A stretch of DNA of 59,082 nucleotides from UBA9926 sp023261215. Its GTDB lineage: Bacteria; Pseudomonadota; Gammaproteobacteria; Pseudomonadales; Azotimanducaceae. Numbering within the stretch: position 1 is the first letter of the stretch; each line of letters starts with the position of its first letter. This document shows positions 34,677-42,865 of this stretch, piece after piece. Location: contig JAYPYV010000016.1 in NCBI GenBank assembly GCA_038136035.1, positions 1-59,082 on the forward strand, in the 5' to 3' direction. The position numbers and the translations under genes were made by a program. A model generated the notes under the pieces. The model did not search any database, was not told the origin of the DNA, and saw only the letters and a list, made by a program, of their open reading frames with translations.

Positions 34677-34708
34677 AAAAAAAAGCCCGGCAGTGCCGGG
34701 CTTTTTTT
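34677..34708 (-). terminator. bidirectional intrinsic terminator after etfA
   Basis: A perfect stem GCCCGGC (34685-34691), loop AGT, GCCGGGC (34695-34701), flanked by eight A on one side and seven T on the other. Read on the minus strand, it ends the etfBA transcript 21 bases after the etfA stop. Being symmetrical, it could also stop plus-strand transcripts coming from the gap. Confidence 0.93.
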
Positions 34709-34729
34709 AACGTGAGTCGCATCAATGCT

Positions 34730-35659
34730 TTAGAGCATGGCGTCGAACTCGGGAACCGCTTTGAAGAGATCCGCGACCAAGCCATAGTCCGCCACCTGAA
34801 AGATCGGCGCATCCTCGTCTTTGTTGATCGCAACAATGACCTTGCTGTCTTTCATTCCAGCCAAGTGCTGAATAGCACCGCTGATGCCCACGGCGATATA
34901 CAGGTCCGGCGCAACGATCTTTCCGGTCTGGCCCACTTGCATATCATTTGGCACAAAGCCGGCATCCACTGCAGCGCGTGATGCGCCGATTGCTGCGCCC
35001 AACTTGTCTGCTACAGACTCGAGCAATTTAAAATTATCGCCATTTTGCATTCCACGACCACCAGAAATAATGATACTGGCCGCGGTCAGTTCAGGACGCT
35101 CGAGTTCGACAACGTCTTCTCTCAGCCATTCCGAGAGGCTTACTGCGTCAGCCGCACCGACTGACTCAATCGCGGCACTACCGCCCTCCGCAGAAACGGG
35201 ATCAAAAGCCGTACCCCGAACGGTCAAAACCTTGACCGCGTCCGTACTTTGGACCGTTGCTATGGCATTCCCTGCGTAGATCGGTCTCTGAAAGGTATCG
35301 GCACTCTGTACCGAAATAATGTCGGAGATTTGAGCCACATCGAGCATTGCAGCAACGCGAGGCATGTAATTCTTGCTTGACGTTGTGGTGGCCGCGATGA
35401 TGTGGCTATAACCACTCGCGACGGAGACCACCAGCGCAGCCATTTCCTCTGCTAACGCATGCCCATACTGCGCGGCATCAGCGACCAGCACCTTGCTCAC
35501 GCCAGGAATCTGGGCGCCTGCCTCAGCTGCTGCTTGGCAACCCTCGCCAGCCACCAGAAGATCAATATCACCGCCAATGGCTTGTGCCGCGGCAACCGCA
35601 ACGCGGGTCGGAACTTTAACCTGCTGTTGATCGTGTTCGGCAACAACTAAGATACTCAT
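34730..35659 (-). CDS. etfA: electron transfer flavoprotein alpha subunit
   Basis: EtfA with EtfB carries electrons from acyl-CoA and other dehydrogenases to ETF-ubiquinone oxidoreductase. The 309 residues start SILVVAEHDQQQVKVPTRVA. The FAD-binding C-terminal domain shows ISGGRGMQNGDNFKLLESVA, GASRAAVDAGFVPNDMQVGQ, TGKIVAPDLYIAVGISGAIQ and VAINKDEDAPIFQVADYGLV, all strongly conserved. The ATG overlaps the etfB stop by four bases. Confidence 0.96.
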   Translation of the reverse strand: MSILVVAEHDQQQVKVPTRVAVAAAQAIGGDIDLLVAGEGCQAAAEAGAQIPGVSKVLVADAAQYGHALAEEMAALVVSVASGYSHIIAATTTSSKNYMPRVAAMLDVAQISDIISVQSADTFQRPIYAGNAIATVQSTDAVKVLTVRGTAFDPVSAEGGSAAIESVGAADAVSLSEWLREDVVELERPELTAASIIISGGRGMQNGDNFKLLESVADKLGAAIGASRAAVDAGFVPNDMQVGQTGKIVAPDLYIAVGISGAIQHLAGMKDSKVIVAINKDEDAPIFQVADYGLVADLFKAVPEFDAML

Positions 35660-36408
35660 GAGATCACCTTTGCTTCGTTTTTCAATTTATCGACCAGTTG
35701 TTCCACTGATTCCACTTTGATCCCCGCCGCTCGCGCTGCCGGCGGCTCAACCTTGAGCGTGGTTACCGTGGGTGTCACATTCACACCGAGCGCATCGGGC
35801 GTGGTGACATCAATCGGCTTCTTCTTAGCTTTCATGATGTTGGGCAAAGACGCATAGCGCGGTTCGTTCAAACGCAGGTCCGTGGTAACGATCGCAGGTA
35901 ATTTCACAGAGATCGTCTCGAGACCTCCGTCAATCTCTCGGGTGACCGTCGCAACGCCATCGCCCAAGTCCACTTCTGACGCGAACGTCGCTTGCGCATA
36001 ACCGCAGAGCGCAGCCAGCATTTGGCCAGTCTGTGAATTGTCACCATCAATGGCCTGCTTACCCGTAATGATTAACTGGGGCTGCTCCTGATCGATGACA
36101 GCCTTCAGCACTTTTGCGATAGCCAACGGCTGAACATCGACATCGGTTTCAACCAGAATGCCGCGATCTGCCCCGAGTGCCAGCGCTGTTCGAATTTGTT
36201 CTTGGCAGTTCGAGGCGCCCACAGAGACCACAACAACTTCCTCGGCTTTGCCTGCTTCCTTGAGTCGCACCGCTTCTTCGATTGCGATTTCATCAAACGG
36301 ATTAACGGACATCTTCACGTTGTTGAGATCAACGCCCGAATGGTCATTAAGCACGCGAATGTTGACGTTGTAGTCAACCACGCGTTTTACGGTGACAAGA
36401 ACTTTCAT
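35656..36408 (-). CDS. etfB: electron transfer flavoprotein beta subunit
   Basis: The AMP-binding beta subunit of ETF. The 250 residues begin MKVLVTVKRVVDYNVNIRV. The family motifs SVNPFDEIAIEEAVRLKEAG, ALALGADRGILVETD, and LIITGKQAIDGDNSQTGQML are present. The recognition-loop segment (RYASLPNIMKAKKKPID) that contacts partner dehydrogenases is intact. AGAGAGGA lies 4 bases upstream of the ATG. It is the first gene of etfBA and divergent from ETF-QO. Confidence 0.96.
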   Translation of the reverse strand: MKVLVTVKRVVDYNVNIRVLNDHSGVDLNNVKMSVNPFDEIAIEEAVRLKEAGKAEEVVVVSVGASNCQEQIRTALALGADRGILVETDVDVQPLAIAKVLKAVIDQEQPQLIITGKQAIDGDNSQTGQMLAALCGYAQATFASEVDLGDGVATVTREIDGGLETISVKLPAIVTTDLRLNEPRYASLPNIMKAKKKPIDVTTPDALGVNVTPTVTTLKVEPPAARAAGIKVESVEQLVDKLKNEAKVIS

Positions 36409-36800
36409 GAATCCTCTCTTTAGACTGGTCAGCGGTTCGCCTCGGCGCTTGATCGACGCGCAGCTGCGGAATCCCCTGTTTTCGGAAGGCCCGTATTCTG
36501 CCGTTTCAACCCCTTGAATACAAGCGATTGTGACCTCTCGCTCACGGCCAGTTGCGGCAGCGAAACGGTTCGTTCGCAGAGCGAGCCTTCATGTCTCATC
36601 GACCCGCAAATCGAGGCGTCATCAGCGTTGAAGCAACAGGCCGTGGCCCTTCGCTACGCTGGTTTCACGCTATCAATCGGTCAATATCAACGGCAGTGAT
36701 ATGGGCGTCGCTCGCCCCACCAACCCAGATTGAATTTCCATTCGGCGAGGACTTTTCCTACAATAGGCGCCTTTCAAAATCGACGGACGGAGTTGGATAC
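36409..36800. promoter_or_regulatory. divergent control region between etfB and ETF-QO
   Basis: About 390 bases separate the two start codons. Open frames here are not convincing. The region must contain the promoters for both halves of the ETF system, but I could not assign promoter elements or a palindromic operator with confidence. Confidence 0.4.
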
Positions 36801-38459
36801 ATGGAAAGAGAATCCATGGAGTTTGATGTGGTGATAGTAGGCGGTGGACCAGCAGGTTTATCCACGGCCATCAAACTATCCCAATTAGCTCTCGAAGCAG
36901 GCTCAGAGGTATCCATTTGTCTCGTCGAGAAAGGCTCTGAGATTGGCGCACACATCCTTTCCGGTGCCGTGGTCGAGCCGACAGCGCTGAATGAGCTCTT
37001 CCCAGACTGGCAAGCCATGGGCGCGCCACTCAACAATCCAGTCACTGATGATGACGTCTATATGCTGGTCGACGAAAAGCAGAGTATGCGGCTGCCGGCG
37101 CTTTTCATTCCGAGCGCGCTCCACAATCACGGAAATTATGCCACCAGTCTGGGTAATCTCTGTCGATGGCTGGGTGAGCAAGCAGAAGCGCTCGGAGTCA
37201 ACATATTTCCAGGCTTTGCAGCCTCGGAAGTTCTTTTCCATGAAGATGGTTCGATCAAGGGGATCGCAACCGGAGATATGGGAGTTGGCGCAGACGGCGA
37301 GCAAAAAGCCACGTTTGCACCCGGCTACGAACTCCATGCTAAATACACTGTGTTTGCTGAAGGCTGTCGAGGTCATTTGGGCAAGTCTCTTATTCAAAGA
37401 TTCAATCTCGATCAAGACGCGGACACGCAACACTACGGCATTGGCTTTAAGGAAATATGGGATATTCCTGCCGAGCAGCACGTCCCAGGGAAAGTTGTTC
37501 ACACCGTTGGCTGGCCTCTCGACTTCGGTCCTGGCGGCACCCTCGGTGGATCGTACCTTTACCACTTGGAAAACAATCAAGTGGCGCTGGGTCTGATTGT
37601 GGATTTGGGTTACAGCAATCCACACCTTTCACCCTTTGATGAGTTTCAGAGATACAAGCAGCACCCGGTGATTCGCCAAGTGTTGGAAGGCGGCAAACGC
37701 GTCGCTTACGGCGCTCGAGCCGTGGTCAAAGGGGGCTTCCAAGCACTCCCAAAATTGGAAATGCCAGGTGGTTTGCTGGTGGGTGACGACGCTGGCTTTT
37801 TAAACAACCTTAAGCAGAAGGGTACCCACACCGCTATGAAATCCGGCATGTTGGCCGCTGAGGCGATTTTCGAAGCTCTGGCCGCAGGCTCGGAAGGTCA
37901 CGACGAGCTCAATCGCTATACAGAGTTGTATCGAGCCTCATGGCTGCACGATGAGTTGCACAAAGCCCGCAACATCATGCCAGCGCAACACAAATTTGGC
38001 ATGTTCGTTGGCGCGATGTTCGCCTGGATCGATCAGTATATCTTCCGAGGAAAACTGCCCTTCACTTGGCTGGATTCAAAGCCAGATTACGCGAAATTGA
38101 AAGACCAAGCCGCAGCCAAAAAGCCCGACTATCCGAAGCCAGACGGTATTATCAGCTTTGATAAGTTGAGTAGCGTGTTTCTTACCAACACCTATCATGA
38201 GGAAGATCAGCCGTGTCATTTAAGACTGACTGATCCGAGCATCCCAGTGGGCGTTAACCTACCGAAGTATGATGAGCCCGCTCAGCGATACTGCCCCGCA
38301 GGCGTGTATGAAATCGTCGAAGAAGTCGATGGTCCCCGCTTTCAGATCAATTCGCAAAATTGCATTCATTGCAAGACATGCGACATCAAGGATCCGGCCC
38401 AGAACATCACTTGGGTCGTGCCGGAAGGCACGGGTGGACCGAACTACGGCAACATGTAG
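36801..38459 (+). CDS. electron transfer flavoprotein-ubiquinone oxidoreductase
   Basis: ETF-QO takes electrons from reduced ETF and passes them to the quinone pool at the inner membrane. The 552-residue protein from ATG 36801 has the usual bacterial length. The FAD motif MEFDVVIVGGGPAGLSTAIK is near the N-terminus. The ubiquinone/FAD domain follows (GWPLDFGPGGTLGGSYLYHL). The C-terminal ferredoxin domain holds the four 4Fe-4S ligand cysteines: YCPAGVYE, then NCIHCKTCDIKDP. The frame is open upstream to 36552, but no family residues lie there. Confidence 0.95.
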   Translation: MERESMEFDVVIVGGGPAGLSTAIKLSQLALEAGSEVSICLVEKGSEIGAHILSGAVVEPTALNELFPDWQAMGAPLNNPVTDDDVYMLVDEKQSMRLPALFIPSALHNHGNYATSLGNLCRWLGEQAEALGVNIFPGFAASEVLFHEDGSIKGIATGDMGVGADGEQKATFAPGYELHAKYTVFAEGCRGHLGKSLIQRFNLDQDADTQHYGIGFKEIWDIPAEQHVPGKVVHTVGWPLDFGPGGTLGGSYLYHLENNQVALGLIVDLGYSNPHLSPFDEFQRYKQHPVIRQVLEGGKRVAYGARAVVKGGFQALPKLEMPGGLLVGDDAGFLNNLKQKGTHTAMKSGMLAAEAIFEALAAGSEGHDELNRYTELYRASWLHDELHKARNIMPAQHKFGMFVGAMFAWIDQYIFRGKLPFTWLDSKPDYAKLKDQAAAKKPDYPKPDGIISFDKLSSVFLTNTYHEEDQPCHLRLTDPSIPVGVNLPKYDEPAQRYCPAGVYEIVEEVDGPRFQINSQNCIHCKTCDIKDPAQNITWVVPEGTGGPNYGNM

Positions 38460-38502
38460 GTTGCCGTAGTCTCGAAAAAAAGAGATTGTTGAGAGGCAAC
38501 CT
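38458..38502. terminator. inverted repeat at the end of ETF-QO, possible terminator
   Basis: AGGTTGCC (38458-38465), overlapping the ETF-QO stop, is complementary to GGCAACCT (38495-38502). A smaller inverted pair, TCTC and GAGA, flanks an A-rich run inside the loop. It sits between two convergent genes, where a terminator is expected, but the long loop and lack of a T-run make this uncertain. Confidence 0.35.
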
Positions 38503-38505
38503 CTG

Positions 38506-39072
38506 TCAAACGCTGTCGGTCACATCCACATCAAAAAATAGATTCTCGCTCTGAACAACCAGCGCGCCAGACCGTGGATGGGTCTCCACGGCATCCATTA
38601 CGGCGTAATAACTGCTTCGATTGAGTTTCGCCTCAAGCCCATCGCGAACATGCAGGTACAGCATGCCGCGGCACTCAGCGGTCACGCCGACTCGTAACCC
38701 ATGTTGAGGCCCGAGCACACAAACGTCGCCCACATTGGTTGTAAGGACGATTTTCTGTGCCTCCGAATCCTTCTGGATCTCAGCGAGCACGACCATAAAA
38801 GGCACCTCCTCAACCGAGATTCGACAGGCCTCAACGGGTGTCACCAAATGAAATTCATTCCCAGATCGACGCAAGATACTTGAGAACAATCTGACTAATC
38901 GAGGCCGCAGGATCGGCGTGCCTTCAAAGAGCCAGTTACCCTCTCGATCGATGACCATATCAATGTCGATAACTCGGTCAGGGTGCCATTGATCAATCGG
39001 GGGTCTCGAACCCACCTCGTAGCGCGCGAGTTCCTTAAACAACCCATAATGGAGCGCTTGATCAAGACTCAA
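38506..39072 (-). CDS. DUF1285 family protein
   Basis: A 188-residue cytoplasmic protein of a family widespread in proteobacteria, function unsettled. The signature RPPIDQWHPDRVIDIDMVID is followed by GTPILRPRLVRLFSSILRR and HLVTPVEACRISVEEVPFMV, which define DUF1285. The TTG start overlaps the stop of the upstream phosphoesterase (TTGA), so translation is probably coupled. That pairing might indicate a shared role but nothing more can be read. Confidence 0.85.
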   Translation of the reverse strand: MSLDQALHYGLFKELARYEVGSRPPIDQWHPDRVIDIDMVIDREGNWLFEGTPILRPRLVRLFSSILRRSGNEFHLVTPVEACRISVEEVPFMVVLAEIQKDSEAQKIVLTTNVGDVCVLGPQHGLRVGVTAECRGMLYLHVRDGLEAKLNRSSYYAVMDAVETHPRSGALVVQSENLFFDVDVTDSV

Positions 39073-39554
39073 AACTTGAGCACCTCCGCCTTCAGCGCCA
39101 AGAGGTCAACGATCCCAATGGCATTGAAGCCTTTCATCATGCCGGCACACTCACCGGGGTTAAATGCCAAATGGCAGGCTGACTGCTCTTGATGAAATCG
39201 ATGCGTATGACCGTGAAGGCTGATATCGAACGTCGCTTCATGGTCGCTCGGAAATTCGAGGGGGTCGTGAACAATACAGATTGATCGACCCGCAAGCATC
39301 AACGAGTAAGGCGGCTCAAAAAACTGGAACCCCGCTCGAGCGATGGCGGGCTCCAGCGTATCCCGCTCTTGATCATTGTTACCAAAGACACCCACCATTG
39401 GCATGTCTAGACGAGAAAATACGTCAATCGTTTTCGCTTGCGTGATGTCGCCCGTGTGAATCACGCAGTCAACCGCGGCCTCGTTAAAGAGCTGAACAAT
39501 CTGCCGACAGTTCGACAGATTATTATGCGTGTCACTGACAACGCCGATGCGCAT
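39069..39554 (-). CDS. YfcE/MJ0936-type metallophosphoesterase
   Basis: A small calcineurin-like phosphoesterase. ATG 39554 gives 161 residues beginning MRIGVVSDTHNNLSNC, preceded by GGGGA. Metal motifs appear in order: Asp and His in SDTHNN, HTGDIT, GNND, and LHGHTHRF near the C-terminus. The family hydrolyses phosphodiesters in vitro; the physiological substrate is unknown. A longer in-frame start would lie within the terminator hairpin of the preceding thiolase gene and is not credible. Confidence 0.88.
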   Translation of the reverse strand: MRIGVVSDTHNNLSNCRQIVQLFNEAAVDCVIHTGDITQAKTIDVFSRLDMPMVGVFGNNDQERDTLEPAIARAGFQFFEPPYSLMLAGRSICIVHDPLEFPSDHEATFDISLHGHTHRFHQEQSACHLAFNPGECAGMMKGFNAIGIVDLLALKAEVLKF

Positions 39555-39567
39555 AGAAATCCCCAAC

Positions 39568-39592
39568 AAAAAAGGCCAGTGAATCACTGGCC
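39568..39592 (-). terminator. intrinsic terminator after the thiolase gene
   Basis: Stem GGCCAGTG (39574-39581), loop AAT, CACTGGCC (39585-39592). On the minus strand the hairpin is followed by a run of six T. It lies 24 bases after the thiolase stop and before the phosphoesterase start, separating two transcription units. Confidence 0.85.
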
Positions 39593-39615
39593 CCTTTCAG
39601 ATGATCGCTCGTGTA

Positions 39616-40758
39616 TTAAGCGACTTTTTCTAGAATGTGGATACCACAGGCAGAGCCTAACCCAATGACGTGGGCGAGGCCGAAACGCGCATTTTCAACT
39701 TGGCGCGCACCCGCCTCTCCCCTTAAATGGGTACACAGTTCGTAAATGTTGGCGATGCCAGTTGCGCCAAGTGGGTGCCCTTTGGAAAGCAGCCCGCCGC
39801 TCACATTCACTGGAATCCGTCCGCCGAGAGCGGTTTCACCCTCATCTATCATGCGTCCCGCTTCGCCGTCCGCACACAACCCAAGATTTTCGTAATGAAG
39901 GATCTCAGCGGTGGCAAAACAGTCGTGGAGCTCAACCAAATTAAGGTCGCTCGGTCCAATGCCAGCCATCTCATAGGCCTGCTTTGCAGCGATTCGCGTC
40001 ACAGAGTTCACATCAGGCATGACCAGATCTCGATCACTGTAGGGGTCACTGGTGAGGACTGAGGCTTTCACCCTGACCGCCCGCTTCATACCCAATTCCT
40101 TCGCTTTTTTCTCAGATACCAAGACAGCCGCAGCTGACCCATCCACGTTCACTGAGCACATCAATTTGGTGTTGGGGTATGAAATCATTTCAGCGTTCAT
40201 CACCGTTTCAAGCGGTGTTTCGATCTGATACATGGCCTTCGGGTTCATCGTGGAGTGGTGATGATTCTTAACGCTGACCTTCGCAAACTGCTCAAATGTC
40301 GTCCCATGATGTCGAGCGTGCTCCATACCCGCTTCAGCGAACACCGCAGGCATGGTGCCTGAGCCAAGCAAGCCTTCCTTTGGAATACCCGTTGCACCAC
40401 CGGCTCCTCCAAGCAGACCTTTGCCCATCTGTTCAACACCCACAGCGAGCACGCAGTCGAAAACACCCGCTTTGATGGACATCCAAGCCTCTCGGAACGC
40501 GGTTGCGCCCGTCGCACAGGCGTTGGCACAGTTCACCACGGCCATCCCCGTTTGACCGATCTCCTGCAACACTCGCTGCCCAACCATGCCCGAAGCCTGG
40601 CCCAGGTTGCCGCAGTACAGTGCCTGCATGTCTTGGATTTGCAGACCAGCGTCATCCAGCGCCATAAGGGCGGCCTGAGCACCTAGCTGAGGGACCGTTT
40701 TATCTGGAAAACGGCCAAATTTGATCATATCGACACCAACCACATATACATCACTCAT
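39616..40758 (-). CDS. thiolase-family acyl-CoA acyltransferase (SCP2-like)
   Basis: Thiolases cleave or form 3-ketoacyl-CoA. This 380-residue member is of the lipid-transfer (SCP2) type: the nucleophile Cys lies in VVNCANACATGATAFREAW, and the C-terminal catalytic motifs are VELHDCFATAEILHYENLGL, SGGLLSKGHPLGATG and LGSACGIHILEK. It is encoded with a DUF35 protein 35 bases upstream; such pairs form two-component thiolase or aldolase complexes in sterol and fatty-acid side-chain degradation. The substrate here is unknown. Confidence 0.9.
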   Translation of the reverse strand: MSDVYVVGVDMIKFGRFPDKTVPQLGAQAALMALDDAGLQIQDMQALYCGNLGQASGMVGQRVLQEIGQTGMAVVNCANACATGATAFREAWMSIKAGVFDCVLAVGVEQMGKGLLGGAGGATGIPKEGLLGSGTMPAVFAEAGMEHARHHGTTFEQFAKVSVKNHHHSTMNPKAMYQIETPLETVMNAEMISYPNTKLMCSVNVDGSAAAVLVSEKKAKELGMKRAVRVKASVLTSDPYSDRDLVMPDVNSVTRIAAKQAYEMAGIGPSDLNLVELHDCFATAEILHYENLGLCADGEAGRMIDEGETALGGRIPVNVSGGLLSKGHPLGATGIANIYELCTHLRGEAGARQVENARFGLAHVIGLGSACGIHILEKVA

Positions 40759-40793
40759 GAGCGACTCCTTTGCCTCTGGGGCGGTTAACCCAC

Positions 40794-41225
40794 CTAAGCG
40801 GCGGGTTTGAAAAAATAACTAATATAACTGTTGCCTTCCTTGTCTTTACGGCCAAGCGCATCATCAAAGATAACGTCTACTGGCATATCAAAAGACAGGT
40901 TCGCCGGATCTGGCTCAATACCAATCAAGTTCCCTTTCACGGTCCCGCCCCCATCCAGATCCACAATGGCCGAAATATAGGGCACCTCAATACCAGGAAA
41001 ACTTCTGAAAACAATACTGTAGGAGTACAACTTGCCGGTATGAGCAAGCCTCTTTGCGGCCAGCGTATCCCGACCACCGCATTTCGAACAGGTCGTACGC
41101 TCACCTAAAAATACGGCACCGCAACCCCCACAGGCCATCCCCTCCAGGTACGGATCATCCGTCCCAGCACCCTTAATGTAGGGCACTGCCGGGAGCGGCC
41201 CTTTGACTTGATTGTCGTCGGACAT
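40794..41225 (-). CDS. Zn-ribbon OB-fold protein (DUF35), thiolase partner
   Basis: A 143-residue protein with a rubredoxin-like zinc ribbon (GMACGGCGAVFLGERTTCSK CGG: two CxxC pairs) and a C-terminal OB fold (KLYSYSIVFRSFPGIEVPYI). DUF35 proteins bind acyl-CoA and associate with SCP2-type thiolases. It is immediately upstream of the thiolase on the same strand and ends in a typical VIFDDALGRKDKEGNSY segment. It is very likely part of the same enzyme. Confidence 0.9.
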   Translation of the reverse strand: MSDDNQVKGPLPAVPYIKGAGTDDPYLEGMACGGCGAVFLGERTTCSKCGGRDTLAAKRLAHTGKLYSYSIVFRSFPGIEVPYISAIVDLDGGGTVKGNLIGIEPDPANLSFDMPVDVIFDDALGRKDKEGNSYISYFFKPAA

Positions 41226-41331
41226 AGTTTCCTCTATTCCACTGCAAAGCCGTTGAAGATTAAACTGAGTGATCGATAAGATTCAAGCAGATCACTCCGG
41301 TTTATGACCCAACCTCATTAGGAACCTCATC

Positions 41332-41901
41332 ATGGCCTATCTCAGTTTCACCGGCAGCGACCGCCCTGGCTCCATTAATCGTCGTGCGGTCTCACTCGTT
41401 CTTCACGCGATGCGCGATCAAGGCCTTGAGATTGTTGAGTGCGAACTTGAGGCGTTGAATCTTCCGCTGTATTCCCAAGTAACCGAACAATCACAGGGAT
41501 ACCCTGCGCCTCTCAAGGCGTTTCGAGCGCAGCTGACGGCCGCCGAAGGCCTGGTGATCGGTTGTCCCGAATACAACGGGCTCATCACACCCCTTCTACT
41601 CAACGCTTTGACTTGGCTCACTCGAAGTGAGTCAGCTGACCCTGATCTTAGCGGCTTCAGATTGAAACCCATTTTGATCTGCAGCAGTTCCCCTGGTGGA
41701 CTGGGGGGTATAAGGGCGGCCGCAGAACTTGCCAACTACTTAAGGGGCATCGGCGCCCTCATCTATCCAGAATTTTTTATTGTGCCGCAGGGATTCAGTG
41801 TTTTTTCGGAGAGCACGCTCGCGGAGGATCATCCAATGACACTGAGAGCCCAACAGTTGGCGACATCCTTCAGCCATTTCTCTCGCGGCCGGCAATCTTG
41901 A
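41332..41901 (+). CDS. NAD(P)H-dependent FMN reductase family protein
   Basis: A 189-residue flavodoxin-fold reductase. The FMN phosphate loop is FTGSDRPGSINRRAV near the N-terminus. The family motif VIGCPEYNGLITPLLLNALTW and the segment SSSPGGLGGIRAA are clear. Such enzymes reduce FMN, quinones, azo compounds or chromate. The next gene overlaps its stop by 4 bases, suggesting a linked function. Confidence 0.87.
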   Translation: MAYLSFTGSDRPGSINRRAVSLVLHAMRDQGLEIVECELEALNLPLYSQVTEQSQGYPAPLKAFRAQLTAAEGLVIGCPEYNGLITPLLLNALTWLTRSESADPDLSGFRLKPILICSSSPGGLGGIRAAAELANYLRGIGALIYPEFFIVPQGFSVFSESTLAEDHPMTLRAQQLATSFSHFSRGRQS

Positions 41902-42359
41902 TTGATGCCAGCGAGACCTGTGGATCCGATCACGTCTGGGATTGGTTTAATTTTAATTTGCTGAACCCACGGTCTGACATCGAGTATTGGCAAGGCCCTG
42001 TGGTGGCTGCGCTAACCTGCGGTCGATGCGAAACGAGAGGCCTGATTTGGACGCAGGCCTGGGGCGGCAACAAGCTCGCCAAACGCGTTTACTGGTTGAC
42101 TCCCTGCCCGGGTCCGATCTTTGATCGTTTTTTAAAAAATCAGGCCAACGGTACATGCCAGGAAAGCCGTGCTCATGACGAGCTGCTCGCGCTGTTTCAG
42201 TTGCAATCAGATCGTTCAGCCTTTTACATCGTGAACCTTATCGCGCAAACGGCTCGCGAAGTTGCAGCCCCGAAGGCTGCAGGCGTCAGCTTTGATCTCT
42301 GGCAAACCGGTTTCGCTGCGCAATCCGCTTGGCAAGCCCTAATCAACAGCGAAAGCTAA
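41898..42359 (+). CDS. protein of unknown function, coupled to the FMN reductase
   Basis: I do not recognise this 153-residue protein. It starts at TTG 41898 overlapping the reductase stop (TTGA). It has a CxxC pair in ALTCGRCETRGLIWTQ, many Trp residues (VWDWFNFNLLN, EYWQGP), no signal peptide and no membrane segment. The CxxC could bind metal or be redox-active. Composition and operon position support a real gene. Confidence 0.7.
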   Translation: MIDASETCGSDHVWDWFNFNLLNPRSDIEYWQGPVVAALTCGRCETRGLIWTQAWGGNKLAKRVYWLTPCPGPIFDRFLKNQANGTCQESRAHDELLALFQLQSDRSAFYIVNLIAQTAREVAAPKAAGVSFDLWQTGFAAQSAWQALINSES

Positions 42360-42401
42360 AAACATCGCGACCGATCGACGAATGCGCCTCAACGCTTCAG
42401 C

Positions 42402-42794
42402 TCATGTTGATTGAGCTGCCACGACGCGTAACTGCTCGAGCGCGCCTTGCATACTACCCCTCAAAAAAGGCACGAACGCGGCTGGTTTAATATCGGCCTC
42501 CCAAACGAAACGACATTCGGTCTCACTCAGGGCTTCGATGCTCACTCGCGCCTCATGAAACTCCATGGGTTGTGGTGATTCAATGCAGCGATAAACCAGT
42601 CGCATCGAACCCTCATCGCGAATCACGATCTCCTCTGCGATATCGCCGGCACCGGGCAATTGCAAACGTCGCACACGACCATCAAACACACAGTGCGTGA
42701 CTCCTGGCACCCAATCGACACGGTCGACGGTGCCAATAATCGCCCACAAATCGGCAGCGGACACCGAGAAATTCTCGTCAAATCGAATCGTCAT
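42402..42794 (-). CDS. SRPBCC (START-like) family protein
   Basis: A 130-residue helix-grip protein that binds a hydrophobic ligand in a deep cavity. It begins TIRFDENFSVSAADLWAIIG, a typical START/polyketide-cyclase opening, followed by VDWVPGVTHC and ESPQPMEFHEARVSIEALSE. Ligand and process are unknown. It is transcribed on its own, convergent with the FMN-reductase pair. Confidence 0.82.
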   Translation of the reverse strand: MTIRFDENFSVSAADLWAIIGTVDRVDWVPGVTHCVFDGRVRRLQLPGAGDIAEEIVIRDEGSMRLVYRCIESPQPMEFHEARVSIEALSETECRFVWEADIKPAAFVPFLRGSMQGALEQLRVVAAQST

Positions 42795-42865
42795 GGTTCT
42801 CTCCTGAATGACGCTACGGCAGGCGCAAGCGCCAGGGTCATCGCGTGCAAGCGTGCTGTGTATCG

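Noticed and set aside
36552..36800. 83-codon N-terminal extension of ETF-QO
   Set aside because: The family begins at the FAD motif shortly after ATG 36801; the extension has no similarity, and a ribosome-binding-like GGAG precedes 36801.
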